This document shows positions 7,824-17,374 of a DNA stretch of 64,000 nucleotides, in pieces; position 1 is the first letter of the stretch, and each line of letters starts with the position of its first letter. This DNA is from Pedobacter lusitanus (GTDB lineage: Bacteria; Bacteroidota; Bacteroidia; Sphingobacteriales; Sphingobacteriaceae). The translations under genes and the position numbers were made by a program. Under the pieces are notes generated by a model. It made no database searches, was not told the DNA's origin, and worked only from the letters and a program-made list of their open reading frames with translations. The DNA lies in assembly GCF_040026395.1 (NCBI RefSeq), contig NZ_CP157278.1:3162001-3226000 (forward strand), given 5' to 3'.

Positions 7824-8705
7824 ATGAAGTTTGACTTAACTCAGATTGATTGCGTTGATGATATTTCAAAAGAGGATTTTGAAAAAAATTATCTTAATGC
7901 ACGCAAACCATTAGTCATTAAAAACATGGCTAAAAATTGGCCTGCATATCAAAAATGGTCAATGGATTACATGAAAACTGTAGTTGGAGATAAATTGGTT
8001 CCTCTATACGACAGTTCAAAAGCTGATCCCTCAAAACCAATCAATGCCTCTGCTGCAGAAATGAAATTTGCAGATTATATTGATCTGATCAAAACTACCC
8101 CTACTGATCTTCGTATATTCCTTTTTGATCCGATTAAACAGGCCCCGAAATTACTGAATGATTACATCGCTCCAAAAGAGCTGATGGGTGGTTTTCTGGA
8201 TAGCTACCCGAATATGTTTTTTGGCGGAAAAGGCTCCGTGACTTTCCTGCATTACGATATAGATATGGCCCATATCTTTCATACGCATTTTAACGGCCGG
8301 AAACATGTAATCCTGTTCGAGAATAAATGGAAGGAACGCCTTTACCAGATTCCTTATGCGACTTATGCACTGGAAGATTATGATATTGAAAATCCTGATT
8401 TTGATAAATTCCCGGCACTGAAAGGAGTAAAAGGTATAGAAGCGTATCTGGAGCATGGCGATACCCTGTTTATGCCTACGGGTTACTGGCACTGGATGAA
8501 ATACCTGGATGGTTCTTTTTCTATCAGTCTGCGTGCCTGGGATAAATCATGGGCAGTGAAAGCAAGGAGTCTATATAATCTTACTATCCAGCGCAAATTT
8601 GATAATTTCATGAAAGCTAATTTCAGAGAGAAATACATGGCATGGAAAGAAAGGCTGGCTGTTAAAAGGGCAAATAAAGCTCTTGCGGAACACATTCCTT
8701 CCTAA
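7824..8705 (+). CDS. Cupin-like / JmjC-type 2-oxoglutarate oxygenase, copy 1
   Basis: The 293-residue protein matches the cupin_8/JmjC fold: N-terminal KPLVIKNMAKNWPAYQKW, then MFFGGKGSVTFLHYDIDMAH with the iron-binding HxD (HYD), HTHFNGRKHVILF, and the distal His in GDTLFMPTGYWHWMKY. These are the three metal ligands of Fe(II)/2-oxoglutarate hydroxylases of the FIH type. The likely reaction is hydroxylation of a protein or small molecule; the target is unknown. A clear paralogue follows 116 bp downstream on the same strand, indicating a tandem duplication. Confidence 0.82.
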   Translation: MKFDLTQIDCVDDISKEDFEKNYLNARKPLVIKNMAKNWPAYQKWSMDYMKTVVGDKLVPLYDSSKADPSKPINASAAEMKFADYIDLIKTTPTDLRIFLFDPIKQAPKLLNDYIAPKELMGGFLDSYPNMFFGGKGSVTFLHYDIDMAHIFHTHFNGRKHVILFENKWKERLYQIPYATYALEDYDIENPDFDKFPALKGVKGIEAYLEHGDTLFMPTGYWHWMKYLDGSFSISLRAWDKSWAVKARSLYNLTIQRKFDNFMKANFREKYMAWKERLAVKRANKALAEHIPS

Positions 8706-8821
8706 TTAAGAATCTGTTTAAATTTAAATAACAAACTATTTCTAAGTCATACCTTGCCTTTTTATGTAAATAAATAGAATTTAATTTACACTTTTGTTCT
8801 CAAACAAGATCTTTTTTGATT

Positions 8822-9706
8822 ATGAGCTTTATATTAAAGCCGGTAGATACCGTTGAGAATATTAGTCCGGCAGACTTTAAGAAAAACTATTTAGATCCCA
8901 GAAAACCTCTGATCATTAAAGGTTTAACAAAGAGCTGGCCAGCCAGAGAAAAGTGGACTACTGAATACCTGAAGGAAATTGGTGGTGACCTGGAAGTCCC
9001 TTTATATGATAATGCAAAAGTAGATCCGTCCAAGCCTATCAACTCGGCGGTAGCACATATGCGTTTCGGTGATTACCTGGACCTGATTAAATCGGAACCT
9101 ACTGAACTGCGTATATTTTTCTTTAATCTCTTTAAGCATGTACCCAGCCTGATCAAAGATATCGTCCTGCCTAAAGATTTAATGGGTGGTTTTATAGAAA
9201 GTATGCCTGCAATGTTTTTCGGAGGTTCAAACTCTGTAACCTTCCTGCATTATGATATAGATCTTCCGCATCTTTTCCATACTCATTTTGGTGGAAGAAA
9301 ACATATCATATTATTTGATAATAAATGGAAAGAGCGCCTTTATTGTATTCCAAATGCCACTTATGCACTGGAAGATTATGATGTCGCTAATCCTGATTTT
9401 GATAAATTCCCGGCGCTCAGAGGTGTAGAAGGGTATGAAGTATTCCTGGAGCATGGCGATACGCTGTTTATGCCTACTGGTATGTGGCACTGGATGAAAT
9501 ACCTGGATGGTTCATTCTCTCTGAGTTTAAGAGCATGGGATGCTTCTCCGATCAGAAAAGCACAGAGTTTATTTAACCTGGCAATCAAAGGCGGTCTGGA
9601 TAGTGTATTAAAAATGGCCTTGAAAGCTCCTTATGCACAGTACAGAGAAAAACTTGCGGTTAAAAGAGCAGAAAAAGCTTTAGCTAAAGGTTATCCGAAA
9701 AAATAA
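8822..9706 (+). CDS. Cupin-like / JmjC-type 2-oxoglutarate oxygenase, copy 2
   Basis: A 294-residue paralogue of the preceding gene, alike along its full length: shared LHYDID metal motif, KERLY, ATYALEDYD, NPDFDKFPAL, LEHGDTLFMPTG and WHWMKYLDGSFS. All three predicted metal ligands are kept, so both copies should be active. The ATG at 8822 is preferred over a TTG two codons earlier. It is followed by a strong terminator at 9766-9798. The copies differ most at the N-terminus and in the C-terminal helix, which may reflect different partners. Confidence 0.82.
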   Translation: MSFILKPVDTVENISPADFKKNYLDPRKPLIIKGLTKSWPAREKWTTEYLKEIGGDLEVPLYDNAKVDPSKPINSAVAHMRFGDYLDLIKSEPTELRIFFFNLFKHVPSLIKDIVLPKDLMGGFIESMPAMFFGGSNSVTFLHYDIDLPHLFHTHFGGRKHIILFDNKWKERLYCIPNATYALEDYDVANPDFDKFPALRGVEGYEVFLEHGDTLFMPTGMWHWMKYLDGSFSLSLRAWDASPIRKAQSLFNLAIKGGLDSVLKMALKAPYAQYREKLAVKRAEKALAKGYPKK

Positions 9707-10035
9707 AAGCTTTTTGATAAACACTTCAGATGACGGCTGATTCACAGTCTTTCACTCATACAGGCAGGTATCCGGTAATTCCGGGTACCTTTTTTTTTGC
9801 AGCTATACCTGGACAGGGTATTTTTACAAGCGGGTAACATTAATCACCCGGCAAACTTTTACCTTCGGTATTCCGTTATATATGAAGCTGTTTGAATTTA
9901 GATGCTCAAATCGTTTCCGGCTTATTGTTATTAATTTCCCGGGCAGGAAAAACCAGCCTGAATTGAAACAGGATGATTTGCATCTAAAAAGACAGTAACA
10001 AAATGGACAGATGAATTTAAAACAGGTTCCGGATC
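9707..10035. other. Intergenic region before the VWA gene
   Basis: Apart from the terminator at 9766-9798 I see no gene, repeat or clear promoter box in these 329 bases. The promoter of the VWA/AAA+ unit is presumably between 9850 and 10030. Confidence 0.5.
9766..9798 (+). terminator. Intrinsic terminator after the cupin pair
   Basis: Arms AGGTATCCGG (9766-9775) and CCGGGTACCT (9781-9790) pair with one G-U across a 5-base loop, followed by a run of nine T. Confidence 0.85.
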
Positions 10036-11133
10036 ATGAGAGGTTTCCATTTTTCTAATTTTCAGGCAGATGATAAGCCTAAGGGTGGCTTTGATGAAAT
10101 GCTGAAGTTATTTACCCAGCTATTGAATTATACTGCGGGTGATGCAGGTGAAACACTGGCATGGATGAACGAGCTGGATAAGCAATATAAGTTTACCACC
10201 GGCGATTATGGTATGGGTGATTTTATTGATGACCTGAAGGATAAAGGTTTCATCAAAGAGAATTCCAAAGACGGCAGTATGGATATCACTTCAAAAACTG
10301 AACAGGTTATCCGTAAATCTGCACTGGAGGAAATCTTTGGAAAACTGAAAAAGGCCGGCAAGGGAAATCACAATAGTAATATCTCAGGGATTGGCGAGGA
10401 GAAAAATGCAGATCGCCGTGAATATACTTTTGGCGATAGTCTTGACCAGATCGATATGACTGCATCGATACAGAATGCACAGATCAATCATGGAATCGGA
10501 AATTTTACTTTAACTGAGAATGATCTCGAGGTAGAGGAGAAAGATTATAAAACACTGACCTCTACAGTGCTGATGATTGACATTTCTCATTCCATGATCC
10601 TATACGGCGAAGACAGGATTACTCCGGCCAAAAAAGTAGCTATGGCCATGGCCGAGCTGATCCATACCCGTTATCCTAAAGACACACTGGATATTGTTGT
10701 ATTTGGTAATGATGCCTGGCCGATTACCGTTAAGGACTTACCTTATCTGCAGGTTGGCCCATATCACACCAATACACTCGCCGGCCTGGAGCTGGCCGCA
10801 GATTTACTTCGCCGCCGCAAAACACACAATAAACAGATCTTCATGATCACTGACGGTAAACCCACCTGTCTGAAAGAGAATGGCCGTTATTATAAAAACA
10901 GCATGGGGCTGGACAGAAAAGTGATTAACAAAACACTGAATATGGCAGCGCAGTGCAAAAGGCTCAATATTCCAATTACTACATTTATGATTGCTCAGGA
11001 CCCCTATTTACAACAATTTGTAAGGGAGTTTACAGAAATCAACGGAGGCCGGGCTTTTTACAGCTCACTTACGGGTTTAGGTGAATATATTTTTGAAGAT
11101 TACATTAAAAACAGAAGAAAAACAGTCCGCTAA
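10036..11133 (+). CDS. VWA-domain protein of a MoxR/ChlI-type pair
   Basis: A 365-residue protein with a poorly characterised N-terminal half (about 1-170) and a C-terminal von Willebrand A domain. The MIDAS motif DxSxS is present at D182-I-S184-H-S186, followed by TPAKKVAMAMAELIH, a Thr-containing loop (NTLAGLELA) and MITDGKP. VWA proteins of this type partner AAA+ ATPases in metal insertion or protein remodelling, as ChlD does with ChlI. The AAA+ partner begins 18 bp downstream. The target of the pair is unknown. It ends with a basic tail (KNRRKTVR). Confidence 0.8.
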   Translation: MRGFHFSNFQADDKPKGGFDEMLKLFTQLLNYTAGDAGETLAWMNELDKQYKFTTGDYGMGDFIDDLKDKGFIKENSKDGSMDITSKTEQVIRKSALEEIFGKLKKAGKGNHNSNISGIGEEKNADRREYTFGDSLDQIDMTASIQNAQINHGIGNFTLTENDLEVEEKDYKTLTSTVLMIDISHSMILYGEDRITPAKKVAMAMAELIHTRYPKDTLDIVVFGNDAWPITVKDLPYLQVGPYHTNTLAGLELAADLLRRRKTHNKQIFMITDGKPTCLKENGRYYKNSMGLDRKVINKTLNMAAQCKRLNIPITTFMIAQDPYLQQFVREFTEINGGRAFYSSLTGLGEYIFEDYIKNRRKTVR

Positions 11134-11151
11134 TGCGGTCAGACTAAACAT

Positions 11152-12651
11152 ATGGAGCAGATCTCAATTAAAACTCTTGGCGAACTAAAAGCCTCAAATT
11201 ATAGCTCATTAACAGTAAAAGACGAATTACGTAAAAACCTCATTCAGCAGCTGCAAAATAAGGATGCCGGATTTGAAGGAATTCTGGGTTACGATGAAAC
11301 TGTTATACCGGAACTTCAGACCGCAATCTTATCCAGACATAATATCCTGTTACTAGGTTTAAGGGGTCAGGCCAAAACACGTATTGCCCGCTTAATGGTC
11401 AATTTACTGGACGAATATATCCCCTACATTACAGGAAGTGAAATATTTGATGATCCGCTGAACCCGATTTCATGGTACGGAAAACAGGAAATTGCCACTC
11501 ATGGTGATGCAACTCCAATCAGCTGGCAGCACCGTTCGGAACGTTATACCGAGAAACTGGCTACTCCTGATGTAACTGTAGCAGATTTAATTGGTGATAT
11601 GGACCCGATTAAAGCCGCTACATTGAAACTAACCTACAACGATGAACGCGTGATCCACTTTGGTTTAATACCAAGAGCACACCGCAGTATTTTCGTTATC
11701 AATGAGCTTCCCGATCTGCAGGCAAGAATACAGGTAGCCTTGTTTAACATGCTGCAGGAAAAGGATATTCAGATCAGAGGTTTTAAACTTCGTCTTCCGC
11801 TGGATGTACAATTTGTATTTACAGCCAACCCGGAGGATTATACCAACAGGGGCTCTATTGTAACTCCGTTAAAAGACAGAATTGAAAGTCAGATCCTTAC
11901 GCATTATCCCAAAACGATTGCAATCTCGAGAAAAATCACTTTCCAGGAAGCAAAAATTACCGATGCACAGAAATTAACTGTAGAGGCAGATGGTCTGGTT
12001 AAAGATCTGATTGAACAGGTAGCTTTTGAAGCGCGTAAAAGTGAATTTATTGATCAGAAGTCGGGGGTATCTGCACGTTTAACGATTTCTGCCTACGAAA
12101 ACCTGATCAGTACTGCCGAAAGAAGAATGCTGATCAATGGTGAAGAAAACACTTTTGTCCGACTTGCAGACCTGACAGGTATTATACCGGCTGTAACGGG
12201 TAAGATTGAATTGGTTTATGAAGGTGAGCTGGAAGGCCCGGCTAAAGTAGCCAATACCTTAATCGGCAAAGCTATTAAAAGCCTGTTCAGCCGTTATTTC
12301 CCTGATCCTGAGAAAGCCAAGAAAAGTAAAACAGCCAATCCTTATCAATTGATTACAGATTGGTTTACTGATGGAAACACACTTGATATTGCTGATAACC
12401 TGACTGCTGCACAGTATAAAAAAGAACTGATGCAGGTTGATGGGCTCAATGAACTGGTGAAAAAGTTTCATCCTAAACTAAGTGCGAACCAAACCTTATT
12501 ATTAATGGAGTTTGCGCTTCATGGTTTAGCCGAATATTCCCAGTTAAACAAAAAGTACCTTAGTGGTGGTTTTGGTTTCTCTGATATGTTTGACAGCTTA
12601 TTTAATACCGAGCTTGAAGAAGATGATGATGATATTGACTTCAACTCCTAG
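11152..12651 (+). CDS. AAA+ ATPase of the Mg-chelatase ChlI / MoxR type
   Basis: A 499-residue ATPase. The P-loop is GLRGQAKT (69-76) with Ala74 where Gly is usual, and the Walker B strand reads IFVINE with Asn184 in place of the usual Asp before Glu185. Sensor-1-like VFTANPEDY and an arginine-rich segment follow. A C-terminal extension of about 120 residues ends in a very acidic tail (EEDDDDID). It is annotated in related genomes as a magnesium-chelatase-like protein, but no chlorophyll genes are present. With the VWA gene 18 bp upstream it forms a MoxR/VWA-type chaperone pair. Confidence 0.78.
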   Translation: MEQISIKTLGELKASNYSSLTVKDELRKNLIQQLQNKDAGFEGILGYDETVIPELQTAILSRHNILLLGLRGQAKTRIARLMVNLLDEYIPYITGSEIFDDPLNPISWYGKQEIATHGDATPISWQHRSERYTEKLATPDVTVADLIGDMDPIKAATLKLTYNDERVIHFGLIPRAHRSIFVINELPDLQARIQVALFNMLQEKDIQIRGFKLRLPLDVQFVFTANPEDYTNRGSIVTPLKDRIESQILTHYPKTIAISRKITFQEAKITDAQKLTVEADGLVKDLIEQVAFEARKSEFIDQKSGVSARLTISAYENLISTAERRMLINGEENTFVRLADLTGIIPAVTGKIELVYEGELEGPAKVANTLIGKAIKSLFSRYFPDPEKAKKSKTANPYQLITDWFTDGNTLDIADNLTAAQYKKELMQVDGLNELVKKFHPKLSANQTLLLMEFALHGLAEYSQLNKKYLSGGFGFSDMFDSLFNTELEEDDDDIDFNS

Positions 12652-12700
12652 AATAAGCCGTAATGATAGCTTTAAAAGATTTTTATATTTAACCTGAAAA

Positions 12701-14038
12701 ATGGGCCGATTACCCTTTCTTATAGCAGGATGCATTTTAATAATAGCATTCGATTTTTATTTTGTCAAAGCGATTTTATCTGCCTTTAAAAACTGGAGTG
12801 AAAAAGCAAAAACCAGATTTACCAGAATCTACTGGGGGATTACCATTGTATTGGTAACTGGTGTTTTTGCCGGTATATTTTTAAACCTGTTTCTTTCCCT
12901 GCGGGCAATTATATTGGTTTCATTTTTCCTGACAACCGCCTGTAAAATTGTAATGTTGCCTTTTCTGTTAGCTGACGACCTGCGCAGACTGGTTATTACC
13001 TTGTACAGACGTCTGAAAAACCCTGCAAATCCTATAGAAAGATCAGCGATCTCTGCTGAAACAAAAACCACCGATGAGTTTAGTGTTACTGCTCCGGACA
13101 AGAGTAGTAATGAACCGGCCAGGACTGTTTTACCTGGTCAGGAACCAATCAGCAGGTCTTCATTTATTGTTAAGGCAGGTCTGGTTGCAGCTGCAATACC
13201 CCTGACGTCATTAACCTGGGGAATTACATCCGGAGCCTATGATTATCAGGTCAGAAGAAAAACATTAATACTCCCGAATTTACCTGCTGCCTTTGACGGT
13301 ATTACAATGGGCCAGATCTCCGATATCCACTCGGGAAGTTTTTATAACAAAACAGCAGTAAAAGGTGGTGTGGAAATGCTGTTACGGGAAAAACCTGACT
13401 TTATCTTTTTTACAGGTGATATTGTAAATGATATGGCCACTGAAATGAGAGACTATCAGGACATTTTCAGTAAAGTAAAAGCTCCTCTCGGAGTTTATTC
13501 TTCCCTTGGGAATCATGATTATGGTGATTATCATTTTGGGAAAGAGTCTTCGCCTGCTAAAGTCAAAAACCTGAAAGATGTAATCAAAACCCACGAACTG
13601 ATGGGCTGGGATCTGCTGATGAACGAAAACCGCAGACTCAAAGTAAATGGAGAAGAAATAGGTATCCTGGGCATTGAAAACTGGGGCATGGGACGCTTCC
13701 CTAAATATGGCCGTATGGATCTCGCCACTAAGAACACGGATGATCTTCCGGTAAAACTTTTATTATCTCACGATCCTTCACACTGGCGTAATGAAGTACT
13801 TCTTAAATATCCGCAGATAGACGCGATGTTTAGCGGGCATACGCATGGTATGCAGTTTGGTGTACGTACCGAAAAATATCAGTGGAGCCCTATAGAATAT
13901 ATCTATAAAGAATGGGCAGGGTTATATCAGGAACAAAAACAACAGCTCTACGTCAATGTAGGTTATGGTTTCCTTGGTTATCCTGGCAGAGTAGGGATCT
14001 TACCCGAGATCACTATTTTCACTCTTAAAAGAGCTTAA
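12701..14038 (+). CDS. Membrane-anchored metallophosphoesterase
   Basis: A 445-residue protein. Three hydrophobic segments lie within the first 95 residues, followed by a charged linker, another short hydrophobic stretch (VKAGLVAAAIPLTSL), and a calcineurin-type phosphoesterase domain from about 190. Metal-binding motifs are all present: SDIHSG, FTGDIVND, LGNHDYG, LLSHDP and GHTHGMQ. It is probably an inner-membrane enzyme with the active domain outside or at the membrane, similar to YkuE/LpxH-like families; the substrate is not known. It ends just before a strong hairpin at 14106-14152. Confidence 0.85.
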   Translation: MGRLPFLIAGCILIIAFDFYFVKAILSAFKNWSEKAKTRFTRIYWGITIVLVTGVFAGIFLNLFLSLRAIILVSFFLTTACKIVMLPFLLADDLRRLVITLYRRLKNPANPIERSAISAETKTTDEFSVTAPDKSSNEPARTVLPGQEPISRSSFIVKAGLVAAAIPLTSLTWGITSGAYDYQVRRKTLILPNLPAAFDGITMGQISDIHSGSFYNKTAVKGGVEMLLREKPDFIFFTGDIVNDMATEMRDYQDIFSKVKAPLGVYSSLGNHDYGDYHFGKESSPAKVKNLKDVIKTHELMGWDLLMNENRRLKVNGEEIGILGIENWGMGRFPKYGRMDLATKNTDDLPVKLLLSHDPSHWRNEVLLKYPQIDAMFSGHTHGMQFGVRTEKYQWSPIEYIYKEWAGLYQEQKQQLYVNVGYGFLGYPGRVGILPEITIFTLKRA

Positions 14039-14105
14039 TCCTATTAGTCAATTTAATAGCGTACTATATCGCAAATCAGCGCAGTACATCCCATTTGTTT
14101 CATCA

Positions 14106-14152
14106 CAAAAAATAATCATCAGTATGCCCCGCATCTGTATGATTATTTTTTG
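14106..14152. terminator. Terminator after the metallophosphoesterase gene
   Basis: Perfect 14-bp arms (14106-14119 and 14139-14152) end in A- and T-runs. The hairpin covers the in-frame GTG at 14152, which supports the later start (14224) for the next gene. Confidence 0.7.
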
Positions 14153-14223
14153 TGGATAACTCTCTGAAAACTTCTCACCACCCGTTAAAATTAATTTATT
14201 ACATTATAAATAAATTAATTGCT

Positions 14224-14937
14224 ATGAAAACTCACTTTATAACCTATGGAGACGATAAATACAGAGATCAGAGGAAACTACTCAAACAAACTGCAACTGA
14301 TTCTGCCTTTTTTGACGAAGTAAAAATTTTCAGTCCTTCGGCTATAGACCCTGTATTTACCAAACACTTTCAATCTATTCTTCAACAGCCCAGAGGTGGC
14401 GGTTACTGGATATGGAAACCCTATTTCATCAAAAAAACACTGGACAGCCTTCCCGACAACGACATACTGATATATGCTGATGCCGGATGTCTGATTAATA
14501 AAAAAGGGAAACAACGTTTTAATGACTACAAGCTCCTGTTAGAGGCAACAGATACCGGCACGCTGGCATTTCAGCTACCTCATAAAGAGAGTGAATATAC
14601 AAAACGGGAGGTCTTTGATTATTTTGAAGTATCTGATGAAATTATCAATTCAGATCAGCTGATGGCAACGGTAATCCTGCTCAGAAAATGTCAGCACGCC
14701 ACTTCGCTGGTTAACCAATGGTATGATACTTTATACGAAAACTCTGCTCTGTTTACAGATGAAAAGGATTCCGCTATACAGCATCCATCCTTTATTGACC
14801 ACCGCCATGATCAGAGTATATTCAGTATAATCAGAAAAACGCGGGGAGCCTTAATTCTACCGGATGAGACTTATTTTCAGAATTTCGTTAAAGATGGAGG
14901 GTCCTGTCCTTTTTGGGCAGCCCGCCTGAAAGATTAA
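14224..14937 (+). CDS. Glycosyltransferase-like protein (capsular-polysaccharide-synthesis type)
   Basis: A 237-residue protein starting MKTHFITYGDDKYRDQR, with GGGYWIWKPYFI, a DxD-like element in LIYADAGC and a late DHRHDQSIFS segment. These are the marks of a small glycosyltransferase-fold family found in polysaccharide clusters. No other polysaccharide gene lies beside it, so its acceptor is unknown. A GTG start at 14152 would add 24 residues without homology and falls within a terminator, so 14224 is preferred. A convergent bidirectional terminator follows. Confidence 0.6.
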   Translation: MKTHFITYGDDKYRDQRKLLKQTATDSAFFDEVKIFSPSAIDPVFTKHFQSILQQPRGGGYWIWKPYFIKKTLDSLPDNDILIYADAGCLINKKGKQRFNDYKLLLEATDTGTLAFQLPHKESEYTKREVFDYFEVSDEIINSDQLMATVILLRKCQHATSLVNQWYDTLYENSALFTDEKDSAIQHPSFIDHRHDQSIFSIIRKTRGALILPDETYFQNFVKDGGSCPFWAARLKD

Positions 14938-14946
14938 TAAATATGG

Positions 14947-14991
14947 TATTACAGAACAGTTTCGATAGTTGCAGGAAGCTGTTCTGTAATA
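14947..14991. terminator. Bidirectional terminator between convergent genes
   Basis: Arms of 17 bp with one wobble pair (14947-14963 and 14975-14991) flank an 11-base loop, between the glycosyltransferase-like gene and the response regulator. Confidence 0.75.
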
Positions 14992-15004
14992 TATAATTAG
15001 TTAT

Positions 15005-15694
15005 TTACCCGGCATTAAAACGATACCCCACTCCTCTGACCGTTTGCAGTAACTGAGGATTATCAGGGTTTAATTCGATTTTCTTTCTTAAGCGGACAAT
15101 ATGCATATCAAGTGTACGGGTATTCACGTCAGAATTATATCCCCATACTACCAGCATCAGCTCATCACGGTTAATCACTTTATTAGGATTTCTCAGGAAA
15201 TACAGTAGAATTCTGTTTTCCAGTATAGTCAACTCAATTTTCCTTCCGCTTCTGTAAAGTGTATGGATATTTGGATGATGTTCCATATCTCCAAAACGAT
15301 GAATTTCTGATTTATCATTGTTCACCAGAAATTTCACCTTACTATCCAGCATCGCTACCAGAACGTCCATATTAAAAGGCTTGGTTACATAATCAGAAAC
15401 ACCAAAAGTATAGGCATCGATCTTATCAACATCCTGAGCTTTGGCCGTCATCATAATAATCAGGTTTTCAAATCCCTGCTGACGGACCTCCTGGCAGACT
15501 TCCGATCCCTGCTTACCCGGCAGCATCCAGTCTAATAATACTATATCTGGTTTTTCTTCCATGATTACGCTCACCGCCAACTCTCCGTCACCGGTTTCCA
15601 GCATCTCATAGCCCTCTGACTTCAGCCTGTGTACAACTAAAAATCTTAAATTCTCATCATCCTCAACTATCAGTATTTTAATTCCTTTAGACAT
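15005..15694 (-). CDS. OmpR/PhoB-type response regulator
   Basis: A 229-residue regulator. The receiver domain (about 5-118) has the acidic pair E11/D12/D13, the phospho-acceptor D55 in VLLDWMLPG, a conserved Thr in MMTAK and Lys in VTKPF. The winged-helix domain (about 130-228) ends in the characteristic RTLDMHIVRLRKKI and TVRGVGYRF. It starts 4 bp after the histidine kinase gene ends and would be phosphorylated by it. The targets are unknown. The gene ends at a bidirectional terminator. Confidence 0.95.
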   Translation of the reverse strand: MSKGIKILIVEDDENLRFLVVHRLKSEGYEMLETGDGELAVSVIMEEKPDIVLLDWMLPGKQGSEVCQEVRQQGFENLIIMMTAKAQDVDKIDAYTFGVSDYVTKPFNMDVLVAMLDSKVKFLVNNDKSEIHRFGDMEHHPNIHTLYRSGRKIELTILENRILLYFLRNPNKVINRDELMLVVWGYNSDVNTRTLDMHIVRLRKKIELNPDNPQLLQTVRGVGYRFNAG

Positions 15695-15698
15695 ATCA

Positions 15699-17369
15699 TT
15701 AATTATTATAAGGCAGTACTATTTTAAATTCTGTTCCTTTATTTACTTTACTCTTTACGGTGATTTCACCTTTCATGAAATTCACCAGTTCTTTACAAAA
15801 AGCCAAACCCAGCCCTACACTTCCATTTTGATTATACTGGTTCTGTATGCGGTAAAACTTCTTAAAGATATTATTAATTTCTGGTGTAGGAATACCTATT
15901 CCCTGATCTATAAATCTAAATACAACTTTCCCCTTGATCATTCTGGCTACTATATGTAAACGTTTATGATCGGGTGAAGAGTATTTGTATGCATTCTCAG
16001 CCAGATTATCAAAAAGACTTCCTAATAATACCGGGTCTGTGATAAAAGTTGTAAACCCGGTCACTTCATAGGTAACCACAAAATCAGGGTGTTTCAGTGT
16101 ATGGGATTCCACTGTACTTTCAATAAAATCCACAATGCTGATTTCATCCTGATTGAGTTGTATAGCCCCATTTTCAATCTGCGTAAAGGCCAGCAATTTA
16201 TTCATCAGCCCGTTTAATTTATCAGCCTCCTCATCCAGGATTTTCCCATATAACTTGAGCTCACGCTCTGTCAGCGTATTTGCACTTTTAATATTGTTAC
16301 CGGCTATTTTAATTACACTTACAGGAGTTTTAAACTCATGGGTAAGGTTATTCATAAAGTCATATTGCAGCTTAAACATCTTATGGTTGATATTCAGGTT
16401 TCTGTAAATCAGGACTGTTACCAGTACCAGAATACTATAAAACAATAACATCACCATGGCAATAGGAAGAAAATAGCTCAGAATTTCCTGAGCGACAAAT
16501 GATTTTGCCGAAATAAAATAAAGCTTATAATCAGAAAACGGACCTGGCAAGGTAATTTCTGTCGCTACATACTCCGTAGAGGTATTTAAAGGATCATAAG
16601 TGAGGGGTTCTATCCTGATATTCTGATACAATAACGGTCTTGTATTGATAATCTTAAGCTTGTAAGGATCCAAATGAAACGACAGCATATCCTGCTGATA
16701 AACAGGTGAAGGACTAAGCTGCTGCCTGAGCATCTGTTTATAGACTTTCAGATCTTCCAGCCTGGGAATATTCAGATAAGTAATTTTGTTTGACCGGATA
16801 ATACTAAAATTAGTAAAAAGCTCATCCTGAGTGGGTACACTTGTCGTGTCCAGACTCTCTATATAAGAGATCAGTTTTATACCCAATGCATTAAAATCAT
16901 CGCCCCTGCTAAATTTCTTTGTATCATCTCTGGAAAACAGCTTTACAGAATCCAGCGGGACCAGGTCACCAAACTGATAGATATACTTGGGGCCAAAAGA
17001 AAAGTGCCCGGTATTTAATCCGTCTCTTATAGGAGGAGCATTACCAATCTCCGAATCATAGAAGACCACTTTTGATACAAACGGATAAGTATTTATGATA
17101 GTGTCTACAAATTTTGATGCCGTCGCAGAATCCAGATAACCATTATAATAAGAAATCTCCGGGACCTTATTCTGGAAGAACTCATTGTATGGCTTAATAC
17201 TTTCTTCCAGTACTTTTACCTTCTCAGACACAAATTCATTCTCTATAAATTTCTTGCTAAAATTATAAGCTAAGAAAAGTGACAGCACGAACAAGACAGA
17301 GATCAGCACAATAAAAGTCACGATCAATGAAAAGTTTTTACGGTAACCACTGTTTCTTTCTGAACCCAT
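15699..17369 (-). CDS. Sensor histidine kinase
   Basis: A 556-residue membrane kinase with one transmembrane helix at about 13-35, a large periplasmic sensor domain (about 36-290) of no recognised family, a second helix (about 295-320), then the HisKA domain with H344 in NNLTHEFKTP and an HATPase domain with N-box NLAENAYKYS, G1 DQGIGIP and G2 GSVGLGLAF. It is encoded between the S9-like lipoprotein (5 bp upstream) and the response regulator (4 bp downstream), so all three are likely one transcript. The sensed signal may involve the lipoprotein, which would sit on the same side of the membrane as the sensor domain. Confidence 0.93.
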   Translation of the reverse strand: MGSERNSGYRKNFSLIVTFIVLISVLFVLSLFLAYNFSKKFIENEFVSEKVKVLEESIKPYNEFFQNKVPEISYYNGYLDSATASKFVDTIINTYPFVSKVVFYDSEIGNAPPIRDGLNTGHFSFGPKYIYQFGDLVPLDSVKLFSRDDTKKFSRGDDFNALGIKLISYIESLDTTSVPTQDELFTNFSIIRSNKITYLNIPRLEDLKVYKQMLRQQLSPSPVYQQDMLSFHLDPYKLKIINTRPLLYQNIRIEPLTYDPLNTSTEYVATEITLPGPFSDYKLYFISAKSFVAQEILSYFLPIAMVMLLFYSILVLVTVLIYRNLNINHKMFKLQYDFMNNLTHEFKTPVSVIKIAGNNIKSANTLTERELKLYGKILDEEADKLNGLMNKLLAFTQIENGAIQLNQDEISIVDFIESTVESHTLKHPDFVVTYEVTGFTTFITDPVLLGSLFDNLAENAYKYSSPDHKRLHIVARMIKGKVVFRFIDQGIGIPTPEINNIFKKFYRIQNQYNQNGSVGLGLAFCKELVNFMKGEITVKSKVNKGTEFKIVLPYNN

Positions 17370-17374
17370 ACAGC

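Noticed and set aside
14152..14223. GTG start extending the glycosyltransferase-like protein
   Set aside because: The GTG is the last base pair of a terminator hairpin and the added residues have no homology pattern.
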